Assembly (NCBI RefSeq): GCF_036689815.1
Contig: NZ_JBAHUR010000003.1
Location: 124,001-188,000 of the forward strand
Source: Magnetovibrio sp. PR-2
GTDB lineage: Bacteria; Pseudomonadota; Alphaproteobacteria; Rhodospirillales; Magnetovibrionaceae
Direction of reading: 5' to 3'
DNA: 64,000 bases
Shown here: piece after piece, positions 55,915 to 63,420 of the stretch
How positions within the stretch are numbered: position 1 is the stretch's first letter
Layout: every line of letters starts with the position of its first letter
The notes under the pieces: generated by a model
What the model was told of the DNA's origin: nothing
The model's input: only the letters and a program-made list of their open reading frames with translations
The model's database searches: none
Position numbers and translations under genes: made by a program

Positions 55915-57159
55915 CTACATCAATATCCCAACAAAGCAGCCCGTCAGGCATGTGGCGATGGTGCCGGCCAGTATCGATTTCATGCCGAGCGCGACGATCT
56001 CGGAACGGCGCTCGGGAACCATGGTGGTTAAGCCGCCCAACATGATGCCTAGGCTGCCGAAGTTGGCAAAGCCGCACATGGCATAAGTCATGATCAGTTT
56101 GGAACGCTCTGACAAAGCGCCGTCAGGCAGGCCTTTCATCTGCAGATACGCAATCAGTTCGTTCAGCACCGTTTTGGTGCCCATGAGCGAACCCGCCGTG
56201 GTGGCTTCCGTCCACGGTACGCCCATCAGCCAAACCACCGGCGCCATAACCCAACCCAACAGGCGTTCCAAGGACAAGGCGCTGCCCATCATGTCGGGGA
56301 GAAGGCCCAGGATGGAATTGACTAAGCTCACCAAAGCGACAAATACAATCAGCATGGCGACAACGTTGATCAACAAGCCAACACCGTCCAAGGTGCCGCG
56401 CGTGATGGCGTCCATGGAGCTGTGTGACGGAGACGGATTAACGACTTCGCCTTCGGTTTGTACACCATCGTCCGGGATCATCAGTTTGGCGACCATAATG
56501 GCGGCAGGCGCGCTGATGATGGAGGCGCTCAGAATGTGGCCCATGGCCCCGTCAATGACACCTGTCAAAAAGGTTGCGTAGAGAACCATCACGGTGCCCG
56601 CGATGGTCGCCATGCCACACGTCATGACCATGAACAGCTCTGAACGTGTCAAACGCTCCAAATAGGGGCGGATGAACAGCGGGGCTTCGATCATGCCGAC
56701 AAATACGTTGGCGGCCGCGCTGACACTCACCGCGCCACCGACGCCCATTGATTTTTGCAAAACGATGGAAAAGCCCTGCACGATTTTGGGCAAGATGCCC
56801 CAATAAAACAGCAAGGCCGAGAGGGCGCTGGTCATCAAAATCAGCGGCAAGGCCTGAAATGCCAAGACGAACGAAGCGCCGGGGAAGGGTTCTTCGAACG
56901 GTAAATCGCCGCCCCCCAAATAACCGAACGCAAAGGAGGTTCCGGCCTTGGTCGCATCCTGCAACGCCAAAACACCGTCGTTGAGAACCATAAACAGCTG
57001 CTGCGTGAAGGGCATTTTTAAGAGAATCAGCGCGAGCACCAACTGTACGGTCAAGCCCACAAGGGCAACGCGAGCGGCGGAAGATTGGCGGTTTTCACTG
57101 ATCAACCAGGCAAATCCGGTCAAAACGACCAATCCGACGAGGCTTTGTGCGATTTCCAT
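55915..57159 (-). CDS. Concentrative nucleoside transporter (CNT/NupC family)
   Basis: A 414-aa polytopic symporter. Hallmarks are FAFGYLGGGDLPF, ALPLILMTSALSALLFYWGILP, VSAAANVFVGMIEAPLFIRPYLERLTRSELF (substrate and sodium site) and MTYAMCGFANFGSLGIMLGG. It imports nucleosides coupled to H+ or Na+. Ribosome site AGGGGG precedes the ATG. It faces the YbjN-like gene convergently with only three bases between. Confidence 0.93.
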   Translation of the reverse strand: MEIAQSLVGLVVLTGFAWLISENRQSSAARVALVGLTVQLVLALILLKMPFTQQLFMVLNDGVLALQDATKAGTSFAFGYLGGGDLPFEEPFPGASFVLAFQALPLILMTSALSALLFYWGILPKIVQGFSIVLQKSMGVGGAVSVSAAANVFVGMIEAPLFIRPYLERLTRSELFMVMTCGMATIAGTVMVLYATFLTGVIDGAMGHILSASIISAPAAIMVAKLMIPDDGVQTEGEVVNPSPSHSSMDAITRGTLDGVGLLINVVAMLIVFVALVSLVNSILGLLPDMMGSALSLERLLGWVMAPVVWLMGVPWTEATTAGSLMGTKTVLNELIAYLQMKGLPDGALSERSKLIMTYAMCGFANFGSLGIMLGGLTTMVPERRSEIVALGMKSILAGTIATCLTGCFVGILM

Positions 57160-57342
57160 GGTTTCCCCCTAAGGAATTCAAAACAGGGAGACTTTAGCTG
57201 ATATGGGTAGACTTATGAACATTTTTGACCGTGAATTCCATGCGCTTAATCGGATAGCACTATTGTATGTGTAATTAGAATCGTTAAAACTATAGTATTA
57301 AGGGAACAGAAGGTTGCCTTCCTCAATCCTCAGGAGGGCGCA

Positions 57343-58299
57343 TTGGGCGTTCAGTCAAAACCATCTGGCAAGTCCGTTTCTGGAAACGGACTAAAATTTC
57401 TTATTGTCGATGACGATGCCTATTATGCTGACCAAATGCGTCATCAGGTGGTGAAGGCGTGTGGTACGTCTTCTACTGTTTATGTGTCTGAAACCATTGA
57501 AATGGCGCAGCATATGCTCGAGCGCCATAGCTTCGATGTGTGCTTGCTGAGTTACGCGCTGGCTGAAGATGTCGGCCTCGACAGTCCTGTGATTGCGCGC
57601 ATGCCCAAACTCATGACGGCTTTGATTTTTATCGCCGACCGCCCCTGCAAAACGGCGGCGCTGCGCGCATTGAGCTTTGGCGCGAAGGATTTCATCGTTA
57701 AGTCCCACATGTCGGACTTTGACGTGGCAAAAAGTGTTTCCTATGCGCTTTATTGGAAATGTCGCGAGATCGAGCTGGAAGCCAAAATCATGCGCGATCA
57801 GGTCACAGGCCTGTCCACCACGCCCATGTTCGACGAACACTTGCGCCAGTCCTTAGCGCTGGCGAAGCGCAATCGTGAAAAGGTTGGGGTGTTGATGATC
57901 GGTATCGAAGGTATGGACGCGGTTCAAGAAGACTATGGGGCTAAAGTTGGCGATATGGTTCTTCGCCAAGTGGGCGAGCGGATTTCCACACAAGTTCGCG
58001 GCACCGATGTGGTGGCGCGGGTCAACGATCATGAGTTCGCCGCCATTCTCACCAAGGTGGCATCGCCCAAGGTGGTCAATGTGTTGTCCGGCAAAATGGC
58101 GGGGCTGATTTCATCCAAGCCTTATAAAGTCAATGGCTATACCCTGAAGATCGGCGCCTCCGTCGGCGCGTCCACATTCCCCGATGACAGTGAAACCCTG
58201 GAAACGTTGAAGTCCTATGCGAAAAAAACGCTGACCCAGGCCCAGTCACGCAAGACGCAAGACAAAGAAGCCTTCCGCCCGTTTGCGTATTATTCGTGA
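57343..58299 (+). CDS. Receiver-GGDEF protein with degenerate signature residues
   Basis: A 318-aa protein. The N-terminal receiver-like domain (about 17-140) keeps the acidic pair (IVDDD) and the late lysine (FIVKS). The phosphoacceptor position reads CLLSYAL, with Ser in place of Asp. The C-terminal GGDEF-fold domain (about 155-310) shows DQVTGLSTTPMFDEHL, and its active-site loop reads NDHEF (228-232) instead of GGDEF. It is therefore likely a non-catalytic c-di-GMP- or partner-binding protein. The start is TTG at 57343 with AGGAGGG 5 nt upstream. Confidence 0.85.
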   Translation: MGVQSKPSGKSVSGNGLKFLIVDDDAYYADQMRHQVVKACGTSSTVYVSETIEMAQHMLERHSFDVCLLSYALAEDVGLDSPVIARMPKLMTALIFIADRPCKTAALRALSFGAKDFIVKSHMSDFDVAKSVSYALYWKCREIELEAKIMRDQVTGLSTTPMFDEHLRQSLALAKRNREKVGVLMIGIEGMDAVQEDYGAKVGDMVLRQVGERISTQVRGTDVVARVNDHEFAAILTKVASPKVVNVLSGKMAGLISSKPYKVNGYTLKIGASVGASTFPDDSETLETLKSYAKKTLTQAQSRKTQDKEAFRPFAYYS

Positions 58300-58386
58300 T
58301 GTTATAGATCACGCTTTTCTGTTGCTCTTTAACGCGTTACGCCCGTACAATCATCGCGATTTGATGACACTTTTTGCGTGTTTTGT

Positions 58387-59097
58387 ATGTCTGCTGCACA
58401 AAATCCTGTTTCTAATTTGATTTCAGCTGAATTAAGTCAAGCTCAAAAGACGGTTTCGGGCTTTGAGTTATTGGCGGAAGTATTATGCGGGTTTCAAACC
58501 ATAGACAAATGGTACGGGACCTGGGAATACGCCGTGCGGGAAGGCCGTTTAGAAGTCCAGATGGACAACTGCACAATGACGGCACGCTCCGAAGCTTTAA
58601 CGCCCACAATCGATATGTCTCCTGTGACCAGCGTCAAGGTGGCTTCCAAAAAGGGCGGCAAAAAGAACAAGTCAGCAGAAGTCACTGGTGAGCTGTCAAA
58701 AGAGAAATCGAAAAAGACGAAAAAGGCTTCTGGAAAAGTCGCTATGTCTGGCGAAACCAATCACGAAGATGGGCTGGACAAAACCTACGAGATTATAGAC
58801 TACCACATCAAACCGTTCGGTCCATTGGCCCAGCCGAAATGGTCCATTTACGCGTTGGATCATGAAAATCACCTTGAAGGTAAGGTCATTGCCAATTCCC
58901 TAGGGACGGTTGAATTGAACGAAGGTGCGTGGCGCTTGTCGTTGTCGTTTTCCTACTGGACCAAAGATATCCAATTTACCAAAGAATCTTGGCCCGATAG
59001 CCTATCGGCCAACAAGAGAAAATTTTTGCGTTTGTTGCTTCTTGGGAAAGGGCGTCAAAACATTGAACTCGCACGTATAGGACAGGACGCACAATGA
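58387..59097 (+). CDS. Unrecognised protein coupled to R-M enzyme
   Basis: A 236-aa soluble protein, no signal peptide or membrane segment. The N-terminal part (about 10-80) is followed by a lysine-rich, Ser-rich linker (about 82-122, KKGGKKNKS and KEKSKKTKKASGK). A C-terminal part with aromatic residues follows (KPFGPLAQPKWSIYALDHENHLEG, FSYWTKDIQFTKESWPDSL). I recognise no family. Its stop overlaps the restriction-modification start (ATGA), so it is translated with it and is likely a functional partner. The ATG at 58387 is chosen over a GTG 9 bp earlier. Confidence 0.75.
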   Translation: MSAAQNPVSNLISAELSQAQKTVSGFELLAEVLCGFQTIDKWYGTWEYAVREGRLEVQMDNCTMTARSEALTPTIDMSPVTSVKVASKKGGKKNKSAEVTGELSKEKSKKTKKASGKVAMSGETNHEDGLDKTYEIIDYHIKPFGPLAQPKWSIYALDHENHLEGKVIANSLGTVELNEGAWRLSLSFSYWTKDIQFTKESWPDSLSANKRKFLRLLLLGKGRQNIELARIGQDAQ

Positions 59098-62000
59098 CGG
59101 TCAAAAAAGGGGGGGAGGACGCCCTCCTGGACAAACAGATCAAAGCCGTTTTGGATCATGGCACCGACACCTTTGTTGAATTGGTTGAAGTCGGTGGCTT
59201 AAATCCCAAAACCGATTTTGTTGGCGCGGACCTGACGGACATGGACATGCGCGGAGCCGACCTCAGAGGCTTCGACTTTTCCCACGCCGATTTGACAGGC
59301 ACGGATTTGAGAGGGGCACAATTCGATGCTGCCAAATGGGTTGGTGTGGATTTGTCCCAGGCCATTACGGACAAGGCGGAAGCAACAGACGATGCATCGA
59401 AGGAAGGCTCGGCAAGTTCCTCTTTAGAAATGGAAAACGCTTCCCCACAGTGGGAGCAAACAATGTCTACTCCAGCTCAACCGTTGACGGGAAAAAGTGA
59501 TGATGGCATTGACGCCTTAGGGCTCTATCTCGACGCGTTGAGAGAGGTCCGCGCCAGCAAAGCTGCAACCAAAGAACGTTCATACATTCGGGCCTTGCAA
59601 GAGCTGTTCAGCGCCCTGGGAGAGGTGTTGAGCCCCTCGGTACGCTGTATCGCTGAGCTCAAAAACCTCGGTGCAGGGCACCCGGATTTGGGGTTCTTTA
59701 CGGCTCCTCAACTGCGCGATTTCGATGTTGATGAGGCCCTCGACGGCCAGCTTCCTGAACGCGGCGTGGTGGAGGTCAAAAGCTTGGGCCACAGTGTGGA
59801 CGAATTGGCGCGCTCCGATCAGGTGACGAAGTATTTCGATCGGTACGGCTTGGTCGTGTGCACCAATATGCGTCAGTTCGTTTTGGTGGGGCGCGATGCC
59901 TTAGGGCGTCGGGTGAATCTGGAACGGTTCGATCTCGCGTCGAGCGAAGAAGAGTTTTGGGATATGGCGGCCAAGCCCAGCGCCGTTGAAGCGGGGTTGC
60001 GCATTCGCTTTAAGGAATTCGTCAAACGCATTTTGCTCCACAACGCGACACTCACACGCCCGCAAGACGTCGCGTGGTTTTTGGCGTCTTACGCCCGCGA
60101 CGCGTTGGCACGCATTGAAAGCCGTGACGAGCCCGCTCAATTAACTCCCGTGCGCGAAGCTTTAGAAGGGGCTTTGGGGATGAGATTCGAAGGTGATAAG
60201 GGCGATCATTTCTTCCATTCTACCTTTGTGCAAACGTTGTTTTATGGACTGTTTTCCGCTTGGGTGGTGTGGTCGCGCAAGCCTGCATCGTCGCGCGGTG
60301 ACTTCACCCATCAATCGGCTGCGGGGGAGCTGAAACTCCCGGTTCTGCAAGCCTTGTTTTATCAAGCGTGTATGCCCGGTGCCTTGGGCGCGTTGAATCT
60401 GCATGAAATCATGGAATGGGCGTCCATGGCGTTGTTGCGCATTGATGCAAAGGCGTTTTATTCGGGCTTTCGCACAGACCATGCCGTTCAATATTTTTAC
60501 GAACCGTTTTTGGAAGCCTTCGACCCTGGTCTGCGTAAGGACTTGGGCGTTTGGTACACCCCCACAGAAGTGGTGGACTATCAGGTGGAGCGTGTCGATC
60601 AGGCGTTGCGTGAAGAGCTTGGTATCGAAGACGGCTTAGCCGACGAAAACGTGTTGATCTTGGACCCGTGTACGGGCACGGGGTCGTATCTGCTTGGCGT
60701 GTTGAAACGCATCGAAAAGACTTTGCGGGCCAAGGGCAATGACGCGTTGATTGGTGAAGACCTCAAAAAAGCAGCGTTGGAACGCCTTTACGGATTTGAA
60801 ATCATGCCCGCACCGCTGGTTGTCGCGCACGTGCAAATCGGCATGTATTTGGAAAACCTCGGCGTGGAGCTCGGTTGGAAACACACCTGGTATGGCGGCG
60901 AGTTCGAACGGCCCAAAGTGTACTTTACCAACGCGCTGACGGACTGGGGAGAGCCCGACCCGCAAGCCCCGCACTTGCCGTATCCCGAGTTGGAAAACGA
61001 ACGCGACGATGCCCGCGAAGTCAAACGCGACAAGCGCATTCTCGTGATCATCGGCAACCCGCCCTACAACGCCTATGCCGGAACAACCACGACGGAAGAA
61101 GGCGATCTGGTCGAGGTCTACAAGGAAGGCCTTGCCAAAAAATGGGGCGTTAAAAAATACAATCTGGATGAACTGTATGTGCGGTTTTTCCGCATGGCGG
61201 AACGCAAAATCGCGGAGATGAACGGCGAGGGGGTTGTCAGCTTCATCTCCAACTTCTCCTACTTAGGCGGCGCGTCGTTCACGGTGATGCGCGAGCGTCT
61301 CATGACAGGGTTCGACCGCATGTGGTTCGATTGCCTGAACGGCGACAGCCGCGAAACCGGCAAGACGACACCGGACGGCACACCGGATCCGTCGATCTTT
61401 TCGACCGAATTCAACAAAGAAGGCATCCGCGTCGGCACCGCCATCGGCACGCTGGTGCGCAAACAAACGCGCGAAGAGAAGCCGTCGGTCCACTTCCGCC
61501 ACTTCTGGGGCACAGACAAACGGCGCGAGCTGATGGAGAGCTTGGATGTGGACAGCGAGCTGAATACGCCAGAGTACGAGGCGGTTTCGCCAACGAAAGA
61601 CAACCGTTTTTCCTTCCGTCCGTTGAATATCTCACCTGATTACTTGAATTGGCCGAAGGTGACAGATTTGTGTGCTGAGCCGCCCAGCAATGGTTTGATG
61701 GAAAAACGTAGTGGGGCTTTGATCGACATTGAGCCAGACCGTCTAAAAGCACGCATGAAATTATATTACGACCAAGAGGTGTCGTGGCTTGATCTTGAAG
61801 CATTGGAAACGGGACTGACGAAAAAAGCCGCACGGTTCGATCCTCAAAAGACACGCGAGAAAGTACTTGCTGGAGAATCTTATAATCCTGATCACTTGCG
61901 TCCATATATCGTTAGGCCGTTTGATACGCGATGGTGCTATTACTCTTCAATCAGACCTCTCTGGAATGAGCCTCGCCCTAAACATTGGGAACAAAATTGG

Positions 62001-62981
62001 AAGGGGAATTCTTTTTTTATCAGTCGGGTTGGAGCCTCTGTGAAAAATGAGGGGGTTCCATTCTTTTTTTCGAATGCATTAACAGATGATCACCTCCTTT
62101 CTCCTGATGCGGCATGCTTCCCGCTTTTCCTTCGCAATAAGATTGTGTCAGAAAAGGCTTCAGTGGATGCACCTGATATGTTGGATGCAATGGGCGCAGA
62201 TTCTGTGGCAGGATCATTCATAGAAACAGAAAATTTGTCAGAATCAGCAAGATCCTTTCTCAAGAGAATTGGATGGGAAAATTCTGATGACGACATTGAG
62301 CTGGCAGAAAGAATTTGGCACCATGCCTTAGCTATAGGGTATTCCCCTTTGTATTTGTTGGAAAACGAAGATGGTGTGAAAACGGATTGGCCCCGCATAC
62401 CTTTTCCAGACAGTTTTGAGGCCTTGCGATTATCGGCTGGGCTCGGCACGCAAGTATCCATATTGTTAGACACAGGTAGAAAGCGGCCTTCACTTTATTA
62501 CGAGAAATCAATTGGCCCCTTTATACTTAGCGGTTGGGGGAAATTAAAAGCCGATGATCTTAAGGTCACAGCAAAATGGGGGCGTCATCAACAAGGTGGT
62601 GTCATGCCGGGGCGTGGGGACGTTCGTCCTTCGTCGTGGCTTGATGGTGTCGCCGACAAGCTCGAACAGGATCATGGTGAGGGTGTGTATGACCTTCTCG
62701 GGCATGACTGCGTCAACATCCACCTCAACGACACCGCCTATTGGGCAAACGTTCCCACGAAGGTTTGGGAGTACCGCATCGGCGGCTATCAGGTGTTGAA
62801 AAAGTGGCTTAGCTATCGTGAACTGGACATTTTGGGGCGTCCCATCACCACCGCAGAAGCCCGGTATTTCACGGACGTGGTTCAGCGCTTGACGCGCTTG
62901 TGTTTGATGGAGCCCGAACTTGACGAGAACTACAAGCAGTGTCGCGACAATGCGTATGCGTGGCCGAAGTCTGAGGAGTGA
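59094..62981 (+). CDS. Single-chain restriction-modification enzyme with N-terminal pentapeptide repeats (Type ISP/IIG-like)
   Basis: A 1295-aa protein. Residues about 41-88 form pentapeptide repeats (GADLTDMDMRGADLRGFDF). A linker to about 135 precedes a PD-(D/E)xK-like nuclease region with D198 (HPDLG) and E227-x-K229 (VEVKS). Next come a helical connector (about 300-480) and an N6-adenine methyltransferase: VWYTPTEVV (486-494), motif I DPCTGTGSYLL (524-534), GFEIMPAPLVVAHVQIG and catalytic NPPYNAY (655-661). A target-recognition region (about 780-1150) and conserved C-terminus (TKVWEYRIGGYQVLKKWL) follow. No helicase P-loop is present, unlike LlaBIII/LlaGI. The recognition segment is visibly more AT-rich than its neighbours. 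Confidence 0.9.
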   Translation: MTVKKGGEDALLDKQIKAVLDHGTDTFVELVEVGGLNPKTDFVGADLTDMDMRGADLRGFDFSHADLTGTDLRGAQFDAAKWVGVDLSQAITDKAEATDDASKEGSASSSLEMENASPQWEQTMSTPAQPLTGKSDDGIDALGLYLDALREVRASKAATKERSYIRALQELFSALGEVLSPSVRCIAELKNLGAGHPDLGFFTAPQLRDFDVDEALDGQLPERGVVEVKSLGHSVDELARSDQVTKYFDRYGLVVCTNMRQFVLVGRDALGRRVNLERFDLASSEEEFWDMAAKPSAVEAGLRIRFKEFVKRILLHNATLTRPQDVAWFLASYARDALARIESRDEPAQLTPVREALEGALGMRFEGDKGDHFFHSTFVQTLFYGLFSAWVVWSRKPASSRGDFTHQSAAGELKLPVLQALFYQACMPGALGALNLHEIMEWASMALLRIDAKAFYSGFRTDHAVQYFYEPFLEAFDPGLRKDLGVWYTPTEVVDYQVERVDQALREELGIEDGLADENVLILDPCTGTGSYLLGVLKRIEKTLRAKGNDALIGEDLKKAALERLYGFEIMPAPLVVAHVQIGMYLENLGVELGWKHTWYGGEFERPKVYFTNALTDWGEPDPQAPHLPYPELENERDDAREVKRDKRILVIIGNPPYNAYAGTTTTEEGDLVEVYKEGLAKKWGVKKYNLDELYVRFFRMAERKIAEMNGEGVVSFISNFSYLGGASFTVMRERLMTGFDRMWFDCLNGDSRETGKTTPDGTPDPSIFSTEFNKEGIRVGTAIGTLVRKQTREEKPSVHFRHFWGTDKRRELMESLDVDSELNTPEYEAVSPTKDNRFSFRPLNISPDYLNWPKVTDLCAEPPSNGLMEKRSGALIDIEPDRLKARMKLYYDQEVSWLDLEALETGLTKKAARFDPQKTREKVLAGESYNPDHLRPYIVRPFDTRWCYYSSIRPLWNEPRPKHWEQNWKGNSFFISRVGASVKNEGVPFFFSNALTDDHLLSPDAACFPLFLRNKIVSEKASVDAPDMLDAMGADSVAGSFIETENLSESARSFLKRIGWENSDDDIELAERIWHHALAIGYSPLYLLENEDGVKTDWPRIPFPDSFEALRLSAGLGTQVSILLDTGRKRPSLYYEKSIGPFILSGWGKLKADDLKVTAKWGRHQQGGVMPGRGDVRPSSWLDGVADKLEQDHGEGVYDLLGHDCVNIHLNDTAYWANVPTKVWEYRIGGYQVLKKWLSYRELDILGRPITTAEARYFTDVVQRLTRLCLMEPELDENYKQCRDNAYAWPKSEE

Positions 62982-63044
62982 ATAAGCCATGAATCCAGCC
63001 AGGCTGTGCTTGACGCAGGCAATTCTGGATGGCTTCGCTGACGC

Positions 63045-63165
63045 TCGCCATGACGGCCCACACCGTCATGCGCGGGCTTGACCCGCGTATCCACGTCTGA
63101 ACGCCAAGAGCTTGTGCAAGGCAAAGACGTGGATGGCCGGGTCAAGCCCGGCCATGACGATAGAG
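63045..63165. repeat. Cruciform-forming palindromic repeat unit A
   Basis: Nested inverted repeats. CATGACGG-N6-CCGTCATG is at 63049-63070, CGCGGG-N5-CCCGCG at 63071-63087, TCCACGTCT (63090-63098) pairs with AGACGTGGA (63125-63133), and TGGCCGGG-N5-CCCGGCCA is at 63134-63154. CGTCATG at 63064 can also pair with CATGACG at 63153. The sequence type looks like the dispersed intergenic palindromic repeats of alphaproteobacterial genomes. Confidence 0.75.
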
Positions 63166-63183
63166 GGGAGATGTTTGTCGCGC

Positions 63184-63250
63184 GCTAAACCGCCTTAGAA
63201 TGCCGCCCGACACCCGACGGGAAGTCGGTGACGAACGCGCTCGCCATGAC
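63184..63250 (-). pseudogene. Remnant copy of hemN 3' end
   Basis: On the minus strand it reads MASAFVTDFPSGVGRHSKAV then stop, aligning without gaps to the intact hemN end VASAFDTYFAAGEARHSKAV. The first 23 bp from the stop side (63184-63206) are identical to 63420-63442. Only about 20 codons remain. Confidence 0.7.
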
Positions 63251-63284
63251 ATATTTTATTTTGTTTTCAAAGTTTTAAGCCTGA

Positions 63285-63405
63285 ATTCCTCCCGTCGCTC
63301 CTGCGTAGGCAGGAGCCTATGGGCTTTACGGCTTAAAGTCTCTCACGCTCACGCCTGAGCACCCGCCCATGGATTCCTGCCTGCGCAGGAATGACGGTGG
63401 AGAGA
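63285..63405. repeat. Cruciform-forming palindromic repeat unit B
   Basis: Two hairpins, GCTCCTGC-N4-GCAGGAGC (63297-63316) and ATTCCTGC-N4-GCAGGAAT (63373-63392), are flanked inside by near-complementary CCTATGGGC and GCCCATGG. The layout (hairpin, inner stem, loop, mirror hairpin) matches unit A although the sequence differs. Confidence 0.65.
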
Positions 63406-63420
63406 GGGGGAGCGCTTTGG

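Noticed and set aside
57319-57337. Hairpin that might hide the Shine-Dalgarno of the TTG-started receiver-GGDEF gene
   Set aside because: CTTCCT can pair with AGGAGG, but the stem is only six pairs with a wobble; not enough for a regulatory call.
57160-63420. Whether the R-M region is a prophage or integrative element
   Set aside because: No integrase, transposase, tRNA target or clear att repeats are visible; only the hemN tail duplication hints at insertion.
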